Shown: positions 54,451 through 62,598 of the stretch, one piece after another
How positions within the stretch are numbered: position 1 is the first letter of the stretch
How the letters are laid out: every line of letters starts with the position of its first letter
Made by a program: the position numbers and the translations under genes
The notes under the pieces: model-generated
Databases searched by the model: none
Told to the model about the DNA's origin: nothing
Seen by the model: the letters and a program-made list of their open reading frames with translations, nothing else
NCBI RefSeq assembly: GCF_006715785.1
Contig: NZ_VFNX01000001.1
Coordinates: forward strand, 868,001-932,000
Origin: Streptomyces puniciscabiei
GTDB taxonomy: Bacteria; Actinomycetota; Actinomycetes; Streptomycetales; Streptomycetaceae
Reading direction: 5' to 3'
Length of the DNA stretch: 64,000 nucleotides

Positions 54451-55731
54451 TCAGTTCTGCTGGGCCAGGCGCTTGTCGATCTCGCCCTCGACGTCCTTGG
54501 CGGCCGCCGCGGGAGCCTTTCCGTTCAGCACCGCGGTCATGTAGGACTTGATCGGGTTCGGGGTGTTCTCCACCGCGGCCCACTCCGGGATCAGCGGGGT
54601 GGTGCCGCCGGCCGCGGCGGCGGGCGCGGCGGCCTCGGCGGCGCCGTTGCCCTTGAGGTTGCTCTGCAGGGACGTCTTGTTCGGGATGACGCCGTTGAGC
54701 TTGGCCAGTTCGCCCTCGTACTGGTCGGACAGGGCGATCTTCAGGAACTCCTTGGCGAGGGACTGCTTCTTGCTGTTCTGGGCGACGGCGAGGTTGGAGC
54801 CGCCGAGGAAGACGCCCTCGGGCTTGTCGGCGGTGGCGCCGGGGATGGTGAAGTAGCCGAGGTCCTTCTCGATGGCCTTGTTGGCCTGGATGGCGGTGCC
54901 GGCCTCCCAGCCCATGCCGATGAACGCGCCGGTCTTGCCCTTGGCGAAGACCGTGGCCTGCTGCGGGGTGGCCTCGTCCTTGTCCTTGGGGGCCTTGGAG
55001 TAGGAGGCGTACTTCTTGTAGATCTCCATCGCCGCGGTGACCTTCGGGTCGGCGAGGTTGGAGACGTACTTGCCGCCCTGCTTCTTCACCAGGTCGGCGC
55101 CCTGGCCGATGGTCAGGCCGTCGAAGAAGTACCAGTTCTGGCCGGGCAGGTAGAGCGGCTCGGCGTCGGTCTTCTTGCCGATGGTGTCCAGGTCCTTGAA
55201 GAACTCGTCGCGGGTCTTCGGGGTGGACGTGATGCCGGCCTTCGCCCAGATCGCCTTGTTGTAGACGACGACGCGGTTGGCGAAGTACCAGGGGGCGGCG
55301 TACTGCTTGCCCTCGTACACGGAGGACTGGGAGACCGACGGCGTCCAGTCGGCGCCGATCTCCTTCTTCAGGTCGGAGAGGTCGGCGAGGCCGCCGGTGG
55401 CCGCGTAGGCCGGGGTCTGGGTGTTGCCGACCTCCAGGACGTCCGGCGGGTTGTCCTCGGAGAGGGCGGTGGTGATCTTCTGCTGGATCCCGTCCCACTT
55501 CTGGATCTCGAACTTCAGCTTCGCGCCGGTCTTCTTCTCGAACGCGGCCTGGACGTCCTTGCTCCACTGCGGCGGCGCGGACCCGTCCATGGTCCAGACG
55601 GTGAGCGTCTGGCCCTTCCAGGTGTCCGGCCCCGCGTTCTTGCCGCTGTCGTCGCCCTTGCTTCCGCCACACGCCGCAACGGAGACCATCATGCCCGCGA
55701 TCACGATCGCGGCAGCGAGCTTGCGCTTCAC
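54451..55731 (-). CDS. dasA: Chitobiose-binding lipoprotein DasA
   Basis: 426-residue type 2 sugar-binding lipoprotein. The N-terminus MKRKLAAAIVIAG runs into the lipobox SVAAC with Cys21, then a Gly/Ser/Asp linker. The body starts LTVWTMDGSAPPQW, as in DasA of S. coelicolor from memory, and an Ala/Gly-rich loop (AAEAAAPAAAAGG) near 355 is peculiar. GTG 55731 follows GAGGAGG at proper spacing. It is divergent from the DasR-type gene, and the shared 324-nt region contains three dre-like boxes. Confidence 0.92.
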   Translation of the reverse strand: MKRKLAAAIVIAGMMVSVAACGGSKGDDSGKNAGPDTWKGQTLTVWTMDGSAPPQWSKDVQAAFEKKTGAKLKFEIQKWDGIQQKITTALSEDNPPDVLEVGNTQTPAYAATGGLADLSDLKKEIGADWTPSVSQSSVYEGKQYAAPWYFANRVVVYNKAIWAKAGITSTPKTRDEFFKDLDTIGKKTDAEPLYLPGQNWYFFDGLTIGQGADLVKKQGGKYVSNLADPKVTAAMEIYKKYASYSKAPKDKDEATPQQATVFAKGKTGAFIGMGWEAGTAIQANKAIEKDLGYFTIPGATADKPEGVFLGGSNLAVAQNSKKQSLAKEFLKIALSDQYEGELAKLNGVIPNKTSLQSNLKGNGAAEAAAPAAAAGGTTPLIPEWAAVENTPNPIKSYMTAVLNGKAPAAAAKDVEGEIDKRLAQQN

Positions 55732-55824
55732 GCCACCCTCCTCAGGGATGCCTCTAACCCCCCACGCCCTCGGCGGTGACCTGCGTACGACGCTGTTGCA
55801 CGTAGGGCTCGGGACCTGGCCACT

Positions 55825-55840
55825 AATGGTGTAGACCAGT
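55825..55840. promoter_or_regulatory. dre-like box 1 (DasR operator)
   Basis: AATGGTGTAGACCAGT, agreeing with the dre consensus core GGTCTAGACC except for one base, about 95 nt upstream of dasA. Confidence 0.8.
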
Positions 55841-55849
55841 ACGGTGGAG

Positions 55850-55865
55850 CTTGGCCTAGACCTTT
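55850..55865. promoter_or_regulatory. dre-like box 2
   Basis: CTTGGCCTAGACCTTT; core GGCCTAGACC differs from GGTCTAGACC by one base. It is 25 nt from box 1 (centre to centre), about two and a half helical turns. Confidence 0.75.
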
Positions 55866-55987
55866 CGAGGTGTCAAGGGTGGTCCGGGAAGCCGATTCCG
55901 GCCGTTACGAGAACGTCACCGGAGCGCGTCCGTCCGCATCCGCCCCTTTCGCCCGGCCGTTGGATCGGACCAGAACTGAGCGATCGC

Positions 55988-56003
55988 GTTGGACTAGACC
56001 ATA
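55988..56003. promoter_or_regulatory. dre-like box 3, dasR side
   Basis: GTTGGACTAGACCATA; core GGACTAGACC differs from the consensus by one base. It lies about 55 nt upstream of the GntR gene, so it fits autoregulation. Confidence 0.75.
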
Positions 56004-56055
56004 GGGCAGTTGGTCGCTATAACGGGAGACCGTCGACACAGCCGGGAAGGCAGGC

Positions 56056-56853
56056 ATGACCACCGACGTCAGCAGCGCCCAGCCGCAGTCAGGGGCGTAC
56101 GGCCGCACCGCGCGCGTGCCGAAGTACTACCGGATCAAACAGCGACTGCTCGCCATGGCGGAGGAGTTGCAACCCGGCTCGGCGATGCCGGCCGAGCGGC
56201 TGCTCGCCGTCCGGTTCGACACCTCGCGGACCACCATCCGGCAGGCGCTCACGGAACTCGTGGGCGAGGGCCGCCTGGACCGGGTCCAGGGCAAGGGCAC
56301 CTTCGTCTCCCAGCCCAAGCTGTACCGCACGCTCCAGCTGACCTCGCACACCGAGGACATGCGCGCGCAGGGCCTCACGCCCGCCTCGCAGGTGCTGGAC
56401 ATCGGGGAGATCCCGGCCGACCAGCGGCTGGCGGAGCTGCTCGGCACCGGCGCCGGCGAGCCCGTCCTGCGCATCGAGCGGCTGCGGCTGGCCAGCGGCG
56501 ACCCGATGGCGATCGAGACGACCCACCTGTCCGCGCGGCGCTTCCCCGGCCTGCGCCGCTCGCTGGCGACCCGGCCCTCGCTGTACACGGCGCTCGCCGA
56601 GGTGTACGGCGTCCATCTCGCCGAGGCCGACGAGACCATCGAGACCTCGCTGTCCACCCCGCGCGAGGCACACCTGCTCGCCACCGACGTGGGGCTGCCG
56701 ATGCTGCTGCTGTCCCGGCACTCGCGGGACGCGGAGGGCCGGCCGGTGGAGTGGGTGCGCTCGGTGTACCGGGGTTCCCGCTACAAGTTCGTGGCGGCGT
56801 TGCGCCGTCCGGCGGGGGGAGCGGTGGCACGGCGGGCGGGCGGTTCCCGGTGA
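56056..56853 (+). CDS. dasR: GntR/HutC-type regulator, DasR or close paralogue
   Basis: 265 residues: an N-terminal winged helix at about 20-90 ([44 protein letters not shown]) and a UTRA effector domain from about 105 ([35 protein letters not shown]). DasR represses chitin/N-acetylglucosamine genes at dre sites and is released by glucosamine-6-phosphate. Recalled S. coelicolor DasR is similar throughout but clearly not identical, so this may be the orthologue or a locus-specific paralogue. The C-terminus has an extra basic tail (ARRAGGSR). GGAAGG precedes ATG 56056. The divergent position to dasA matches the canonical locus. Confidence 0.85.
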   Translation: MTTDVSSAQPQSGAYGRTARVPKYYRIKQRLLAMAEELQPGSAMPAERLLAVRFDTSRTTIRQALTELVGEGRLDRVQGKGTFVSQPKLYRTLQLTSHTEDMRAQGLTPASQVLDIGEIPADQRLAELLGTGAGEPVLRIERLRLASGDPMAIETTHLSARRFPGLRRSLATRPSLYTALAEVYGVHLAEADETIETSLSTPREAHLLATDVGLPMLLLSRHSRDAEGRPVEWVRSVYRGSRYKFVAALRRPAGGAVARRAGGSR

Positions 56854-56984
56854 CGTGAGGGTGCCGCAGCCGTTCCGCCGGCGCCGGATGCGCGAGGCCG
56901 GCGGCGCTCGCGGTGCCGCTGCTCGGCCGGGCCGCCCGGCCGGGGAGGAGGTGCCGCACCTGTCCGGCGCCGCCGGTGCGGGTG

Positions 56985-57479
<495 letters not shown>

Positions 57480-57642
57480 TCACTCCAACGGTGGCGCGTC
57501 ATCGAACCGTCCGGGAGTTGTCCGGGTGTTGTCACGCTTCACGGCGCGCGGTTCCGGGGCGTTCACGACGGGAGCATGGTCTTCGTATGACGGCCGGCGG
57601 CCGCACCCGCCGGCCCCACACATCCCGATGTGGAGGTGCGCC

Positions 57643-57837
57643 ATGTGCTCCGACCAGTCCTCGTGCCCCGCGTCCGGTCCCGCCCCGCGGCACCCGGTGG
57701 CCGCCCACCCCGAGCAGGGCTGGACCCTGCTGTGCGACGGCTCGATCGTGTTCGACGACAGCGGCGAACTCCGCCCCGACGGCAGCGTGGTCCCGCCGCG
57801 CCGGGTCCCGGCGGAACGGCTCGCCACGGCCGCCTGA
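57643..57837 (+). CDS. DUF5999-like small conserved protein
   Basis: 64 residues, Cys-rich start MCSDQSSCPAS, then AAHPEQGWTLLCDGSIVFDD and GELRPDGSVVPPRR. This layout (Cys pair, HPEQGW.LLC.G, DTGEL.PDG) is that of the short DUF5999 proteins found across Streptomyces. GGAGGTGCGCC precedes ATG 57643. The role is unknown; in my recollection such proteins are often expressed during stress or development. The gap 57429-57642 holds no gene. Confidence 0.8.
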   Translation: MCSDQSSCPASGPAPRHPVAAHPEQGWTLLCDGSIVFDDSGELRPDGSVVPPRRVPAERLATAA

Positions 57838-57854
57838 CCCCGGCCGCCCAGGAC

Positions 57855-58253
57855 CTAGGACAGCACGGCGAACCCGTCCAGTTCCACCAGCGCCCGCTCG
57901 TCCCACAGCCGTACGACCTGGACGACGGCCATCGCCGGGTAGTCCCGGCCCGCCAGGTCCCGCCAGACGCGGCCGAGCCGGCCGGCGTGGGCGCGGTACG
58001 CGGCGACGTCCGTGGCGTAGACGGTGACCCGGGCGAGGTCGGCGGGGGTGCCGCCGGCCGCGCGCAGGGCGGCGAGGAGGTTGCCGAGGGCCCGCTCGAA
58101 CTGCTCGGGGAGCGTGTCGCCGGTGACCTTGCCGTCGGCGTCGAGGGCGGTCTGGCCGGCGAGGAACACCACGCGCGAGCCGGAGGCGACGACGGCGTGC
58201 GAGAACCCCGTGGGCGGGGACAGCTCGGGCGGGTTGACGCGTTCGGTCGTCAC
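57855..58253 (-). CDS. RidA-family enamine/imine deaminase
   Basis: 132 residues, YjgF/RidA fold (VFLAGQTALDADGKVTGD, QFERALGNLLAALRAAGG, VTVYATDV, PAMAVVQVVRL). RidA proteins hydrolyse reactive enamines or imines; members of aromatic catabolic clusters can act on pathway intermediates. GTG 58251-58253 overlaps the acyl-CoA dehydrogenase stop by three bases. The Arg that binds carboxylates in canonical RidA is not at its usual position by eye, so it may be a divergent subfamily. Confidence 0.87.
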   Translation of the reverse strand: MTTERVNPPELSPPTGFSHAVVASGSRVVFLAGQTALDADGKVTGDTLPEQFERALGNLLAALRAAGGTPADLARVTVYATDVAAYRAHAGRLGRVWRDLAGRDYPAMAVVQVVRLWDERALVELDGFAVLS

Positions 58254-59404
58254 CGGGACGCCTCCTCGGTCTCCGGGGCCGGCCCTGCGGTCTCCTTGTA
58301 CAACTCCTTGGCGATGATGCCCCGTTGGACCTCGCTGGCGCCCTCGTAGATGCGCGGGGCGCGCACCTCGCGGTAGAGGTGTTCGAGGAGGTGGCCGCGG
58401 CGCAGGGCACGGGCGCCGTGCAGCTGGACGGCGGTGTCGACGACGTACTGCGCGGTCTCGGTGGCGAGCAGCTTGGCCATCGCGGCGCGCTTCGGCACGT
58501 CCGGCGCGCCCTCGTCGTACGCCGTCGCAGCCGCGTGGACCATCAGCCGGGCCGCCTCGGTGCGCAGGGCCATCTCGGCGACCTGGTGGGCGACGGTCTG
58601 CAGGTCCATCAGCCGGCCGCCGAAGGCCTCGCGGCGGCGGGTGTGTTCGAGGGTGGCGTCGAGCGCGGCCTGGGCCATGCCGACCGCGAAGGCGCCGACG
58701 CTGGGGCGGAAGAGATTGAGGGTGCCCATGGCGACGGCGAAGCCGCGGTCGGGTTCGCCGAGCACGTCGTGCGCGGTGACCGGCACGGCGTCGAAGTCCA
58801 GGGCGCCGATGGGGTGCGGCGAGAGCATGTCCAGGGCGGTGCCGGTGAGTCCGGGCCGGTCGGCGGGGACGAGGAAGGCGGTCACGCCGCGGGCTGCGGC
58901 GCCGGGTGTGGTGCGGGCGAAGACGGTGTAGAAGTCGGCCTCGGGGGCGTTGGAGATCCAGCGCTTGGCACCGGTGAGCCGCCAGCGGCCGGCGCCGTCG
59001 GGCTCGGCGGCGAGGGACAGCGCGGCCGCGTCCGAACCGGCCCCCGGCTCGCTGAGCGCGAAGGCGGCGACCGCGCTGCCGTCGGCGACCCCGGGCAGCC
59101 AGCGTTCGCGCTGGGCGGGGCTGCCATGGGCGTGCACCGGGTGGGCGCCCAGGCCCTGCAGGGCGAGCGCGGTCTCGGCCTCGGTGCAGGCCTGGGCGAG
59201 GGACTCCCGCATCAGGCACAGGTCGAGCGCGCCGGAACCGAACAGCCGGGCCAGCAGCCCGAGTTGACCGAGCTCGGCGAGCAGCGGCCGGTTGACGTGG
59301 CCCGGCTCGCCCTTGTCGGCGAGCGGGCGCAGCCGTTCGGCGGCCATCGTGCGCAGCTCGGCACACCAGGCGGTCTGCCGCGGTTCGAGCGAGAATGCGG
59401 GCAC
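58250..59404 (-). CDS. Acyl-CoA dehydrogenase
   Basis: 384-residue FAD enzyme of the acyl-CoA dehydrogenase family. FAD/substrate segments are AAFALSEPGAGSDAAAL and RWISNAPEADFYTVFAR; the C-terminal helical domain has RREAFGGRLMDLQTVAHQVA and the catalytic-Glu region RIYEGASEVQRGIIAKELY. GTG 59402-59404 follows GGAGGACCGGCA; the upstream frame is low-complexity. It is divergent from the AMP ligase gene and coupled to the RidA gene. It probably oxidises an alicyclic CoA ester formed by ring reduction. Confidence 0.9.
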   Translation of the reverse strand: MPAFSLEPRQTAWCAELRTMAAERLRPLADKGEPGHVNRPLLAELGQLGLLARLFGSGALDLCLMRESLAQACTEAETALALQGLGAHPVHAHGSPAQRERWLPGVADGSAVAAFALSEPGAGSDAAALSLAAEPDGAGRWRLTGAKRWISNAPEADFYTVFARTTPGAAARGVTAFLVPADRPGLTGTALDMLSPHPIGALDFDAVPVTAHDVLGEPDRGFAVAMGTLNLFRPSVGAFAVGMAQAALDATLEHTRRREAFGGRLMDLQTVAHQVAEMALRTEAARLMVHAAATAYDEGAPDVPKRAAMAKLLATETAQYVVDTAVQLHGARALRRGHLLEHLYREVRAPRIYEGASEVQRGIIAKELYKETAGPAPETEEASR

Positions 59405-59523
59405 TGCCGGTCCTCCCTCCGGTCCGGGCCACCCTGACCCTTCCCGTTCGCCGTCCGGTACGGGGCCCTCACGACCCCGCCCCCCCTGCCACCCGGACTC
59501 CCTTCCGACCTTATCGCGCAAGG

Positions 59524-59551
59524 TTGACTGCCGTCACCAACACGATACGCT
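59524..59551 (+). promoter_or_regulatory. Candidate promoter of the aromatic-CoA ligase gene
   Basis: TTGACT at 59524-59529 and TACGCT at 59546-59551 with a 16-nt spacer, 80 nt upstream of the ligase start in the 227-nt divergent region. Confidence 0.45.
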
Positions 59552-59631
59552 CAAGGCGCGAGCCCACCAGGACGCCGGTGCCCACCACGACGCCCGTCTC
59601 GACGTTTGTCACGGCAAGGGGGCGAACCGCC

Positions 59632-61224
59632 ATGCATCACTCGGCCCATGTCGACACCTTCGCGCGCGACCATCTGCCGCCGCCGGACGAGTGGCCCGAG
59701 CTGCGGTTCGACCTGCCGGAGCTGCGCTACCCCGAACGGCTGAACTGCGCCGCCGAACTCCTCGACCACGCCGGGCCGGACCGCCCGGTCTTCCACACCC
59801 CTGACGGGCCCACCTGGACGTACGGCGAGCTGCGCGCACGGGTCGACCGGATCGCGCACGTCCTCACCGGCGACCTCGGCGTGGTGCCGGGCAACCGGGT
59901 GCTGCTGCGCGGCCCCACCACCCCCTGGCTCGCCGCCTGCTGGCTGGCCGTGCTGAAGGCGGGCGCGATAGCCGTCACCGTGCTGGACCGGCAGCGCCCG
60001 CACGAGCTGGCCACCATGTGCGACATCGCCCTGGTGCGGCACGCGCTGTGCGACATCCGGTCGGTGGAGGACCTGGCGAAGGCCGACATACCGGGGTTGC
60101 GGATCACGACGTACGGCGGTGACGGCCCCGACGACCTCCTGCACCGCCCCGGGCCCGGCACGCCGTACCCGGCGGTCGACACCGCGGCCGACGACGTGGC
60201 CCTGATCGCGTTCACCTCGGGCACCACGGGTCGCCCGAAGGGGTGCATGCACTTCCACCGGGACGTGCTGGCGATCGCGGACACCTTCTCGCGGCATGTG
60301 CTGCGCCCGCGCGCGGACGACGTCTTCACCGGCAGTCCCCCGCTCGGCTTCACCTTCGGCCTGGGCGGTCTGGTGGTGTTCCCGATGCGGGCCGGTGCCA
60401 GCTCCCTGCTCCTGGAACAGGCGGGCCCCCGGCAGTTGCTCCCCGCGATCGCCGAGCACCGCGTCTCGGTCCTGTTCACCGCCCCGACCGCGTACCGCGC
60501 CATGCTGGAGGAGCTCGACCGGCACGACCTCTCGTCGCTGCGGCGCTGTGTGTCGGCCGGCGAGAACCTGCCCGCGGCCACCTGGCGGGCCTGGCACGAG
60601 CGCACCGGACTGCGTCTCATCAACGGCATCGGCGCGACCGAGCTGCTGCACATCTTCGTCTCCGCGGCCGACGAGCGGATCAGGCCGGGCACCACGGGGG
60701 TGCCGGTGCCGGGCTGGCAGGCGCGGGTGCAGGACACGCACGGCACGCCGGTGCCGGACGGCGAGCCCGGCCTGCTCGCCGTGCGCGGCCCGGTCGGCTG
60801 CCGCTACCTCGCCGACCCGCGGCAACGGGAGTACGTGCGCGGCGGCTGGAACATCACCGGTGACACCTATGTCCGCGAGTCCGACGGCTACCTCCGTTAT
60901 GTGGCCCGCGCCGACGACATGATCATCTCCGCCGGGTACAACATCGCCGGGCCCGAGGTGGAGGACGCGCTGCTGCGGCACCCGGACGTGGTGGAGTCGG
61001 CGGTCGTGGGCCGCCCGGACGAGGCCCGTGGACAGGTGGTGGTCGCCTACACCGTGCTGCGCGCGGGCGCCCGGCGCGACCCGGAGGCCCTGCGCACCTT
61101 CCTCAAGTCGGAACTGGCACCCTACAAATGCCCGCGCGAGTTCGTCTTCCTCGACGCGCTCCCGCGCACCGCCACCGGCAAGCTCCAGCGCTTCCGGCTG
61201 CGCACCGAAGGTGACCGGCAGTGA
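59632..61224 (+). CDS. Aromatic acid CoA ligase (2-aminobenzoate/benzoate-CoA ligase-like)
   Basis: 530-residue ANL-superfamily enzyme that activates an aromatic carboxylate to its CoA thioester through an acyl-AMP. The P-loop FTSGTTGRPKG, the A5-type motif NGIGATELLHIF, the hinge DGYLRYVARADDMIISAGYN and the C-terminal Lys in PRTATGKLQR are all present. The N-terminus (DTFARDHLPPPDEWPEL) is like that of benzoate- and 2-aminobenzoate-CoA ligases. With the adjacent fused monooxygenase/reductase the likely substrate is anthranilate or salicylate. AAGGGGGC precedes ATG 59632. Confidence 0.87.
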   Translation: MHHSAHVDTFARDHLPPPDEWPELRFDLPELRYPERLNCAAELLDHAGPDRPVFHTPDGPTWTYGELRARVDRIAHVLTGDLGVVPGNRVLLRGPTTPWLAACWLAVLKAGAIAVTVLDRQRPHELATMCDIALVRHALCDIRSVEDLAKADIPGLRITTYGGDGPDDLLHRPGPGTPYPAVDTAADDVALIAFTSGTTGRPKGCMHFHRDVLAIADTFSRHVLRPRADDVFTGSPPLGFTFGLGGLVVFPMRAGASSLLLEQAGPRQLLPAIAEHRVSVLFTAPTAYRAMLEELDRHDLSSLRRCVSAGENLPAATWRAWHERTGLRLINGIGATELLHIFVSAADERIRPGTTGVPVPGWQARVQDTHGTPVPDGEPGLLAVRGPVGCRYLADPRQREYVRGGWNITGDTYVRESDGYLRYVARADDMIISAGYNIAGPEVEDALLRHPDVVESAVVGRPDEARGQVVVAYTVLRAGARRDPEALRTFLKSELAPYKCPREFVFLDALPRTATGKLQRFRLRTEGDRQ

Positions 61225-61239
61225 TACCGGCGACCTAAA

Positions 61240-62052
61240 ATGATCAACGTGTCAGAGCAGCACGCCCCCAGGTCCCTCATCGTCACGCTCTACGGCGCGT
61301 ACGGCCGCTTCATGCCCGGCCCGGTGCCCGTCGCCGAGCTGATCCGGCTCCTGGCCGCGGTCGGCGTGGACGCGCCCTCGGTCCGTTCCTCGGTGTCCCG
61401 GCTCAAACGGCGCGGCCTGCTGCTGCCGGCGCGCACCGCCGTGGGCGCCGCCGGCTACGAACTCTCCCCGGAGGCACGGCAGTTGCTGGAGGACGGCGAC
61501 CGGCGTATCTACGCGACCACGCCCGTTGCGGACGAGGGCTGGGTGCTCGCGGTGTTCTCCGTGCCCGAGTCGGAGCGGCAGAAGCGGCATGTGCTGCGCT
61601 CCCGGCTGGCCGGCCTGGGCTTCGGCACGGCGGCCCCCGGGGTGTGGATCGCCCCGGCGCGGCTGTACGAGGAGACCCGGCACACCCTGCGCCGGCTGCA
61701 CCTGGATCCGTACGTCGACCTCTTCCGCGGCGAGCACCTGGGCTTCGCCCCGACGGCCGAGGCGGTCGCCCGCTGGTGGGACCTGGCCGCGATCGCCAAG
61801 GAGCACGAGCGCTTCCTGGACGCGCACGGCCCGGTGCTGCACTCCTGGGAGCGCCGCCCGGACACCCCGCCCGAGGAGGCCTACCGGGACTACCTCCGCG
61901 CCCTCGACTCCTGGCGCCACCTGCCCTACACCGACCCCGGCCTGCCGAGCCGCCTGCTGCCCGCGGGCTGGCCGGGCAAGCGCTCGGCGGAGGTCTTCCG
62001 GGGGCTGCACACGCGCCTGCGGGACGCGGGTGCGCGGTTCGCGGGGCTGTGA
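61240..62052 (+). CDS. PaaX-like transcriptional repressor
   Basis: 270 residues: an N-terminal winged helix (about 12-85; SLIVTLYGAYGR, SVRSSVSRLKRRGLL), a central domain (WVLAVFSVPESERQKRHVLR, APGVWIAPARL) and the C-terminal PaaX domain. PaaX repressors respond to aryl-CoA thioesters such as phenylacetyl-CoA, which fits control of this aryl-CoA pathway. It starts 15 nt after the ligase gene; GTG 61249 is an alternative start. It is probably autoregulated with the ligase gene. Confidence 0.88.
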   Translation: MINVSEQHAPRSLIVTLYGAYGRFMPGPVPVAELIRLLAAVGVDAPSVRSSVSRLKRRGLLLPARTAVGAAGYELSPEARQLLEDGDRRIYATTPVADEGWVLAVFSVPESERQKRHVLRSRLAGLGFGTAAPGVWIAPARLYEETRHTLRRLHLDPYVDLFRGEHLGFAPTAEAVARWWDLAAIAKEHERFLDAHGPVLHSWERRPDTPPEEAYRDYLRALDSWRHLPYTDPGLPSRLLPAGWPGKRSAEVFRGLHTRLRDAGARFAGL

Positions 62053-62064
62053 GCGGCCGGTGCC

Positions 62065-62463
62065 TCAGAACCGGCGCAGCCGCATCGCGACACCGTGTCC
62101 GACCGCGAGGTAGATCACCGCGGGCAGACCGTAGTCGAGCAGGACCCGGAGGTTCTCCGTGCCCATCGTGAAGATGTCCTGTGACCACCAGGCCAGCGAG
62201 TCGGCCACGTCCGCCACGAATCCCACGAAGACGTTCGCGTGATTGGCCCGCAGCAGGTACAGCAGGATCCACAGCCCCAGGAACGCCGCCGCGACATCGG
62301 CGATCGTATGGATGACCAGCGCGGCACGCCGGATGCCCGAGCCGTCCCGGCCGCGCTGCCGGGCGGGGGCGGCGGGCGGCGCCGCGGGGGCCGCGTACCG
62401 GGGGGCCGGAGTGCGGCCGTATCCATGTCCGGGCTGCTCGGGCAGCGGCCTGGTGTCAGTCAT
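62065..62463 (-). CDS. Small membrane protein
   Basis: 132 residues. A proline- and arginine-rich cytosolic N-terminus of about 45 residues is followed by two hydrophobic helices (VIHTIADVAAAFLGLWILLY and LDYGLPAVIYLAVGHGVAM). The spacing resembles YggT-like or other two-helix Streptomyces membrane proteins; no function can be assigned. It is convergent with the PaaX-like gene, 12 nt apart. Confidence 0.75.
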   Translation of the reverse strand: MTDTRPLPEQPGHGYGRTPAPRYAAPAAPPAAPARQRGRDGSGIRRAALVIHTIADVAAAFLGLWILLYLLRANHANVFVGFVADVADSLAWWSQDIFTMGTENLRVLLDYGLPAVIYLAVGHGVAMRLRRF

Positions 62464-62598
62464 CGCAGTCTCGATCCCTGTGGGTCCGTCGAATGGCTCG
62501 AAAGAACCTAGACAGGTGTCGATAACAGGTCGGTTCAGGAACGGTGCGGATGACGTGGAAGGCCTGTGACCGACCCCGCACGCCCCTCCCCCGGGCCT

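Noticed and set aside
55961..55980. A possible fourth dre box near TGGATCGGACCAGA.
   Set aside because: The core differs from GGTCTAGACC at about four positions, well beyond the one-base changes in the three accepted boxes.
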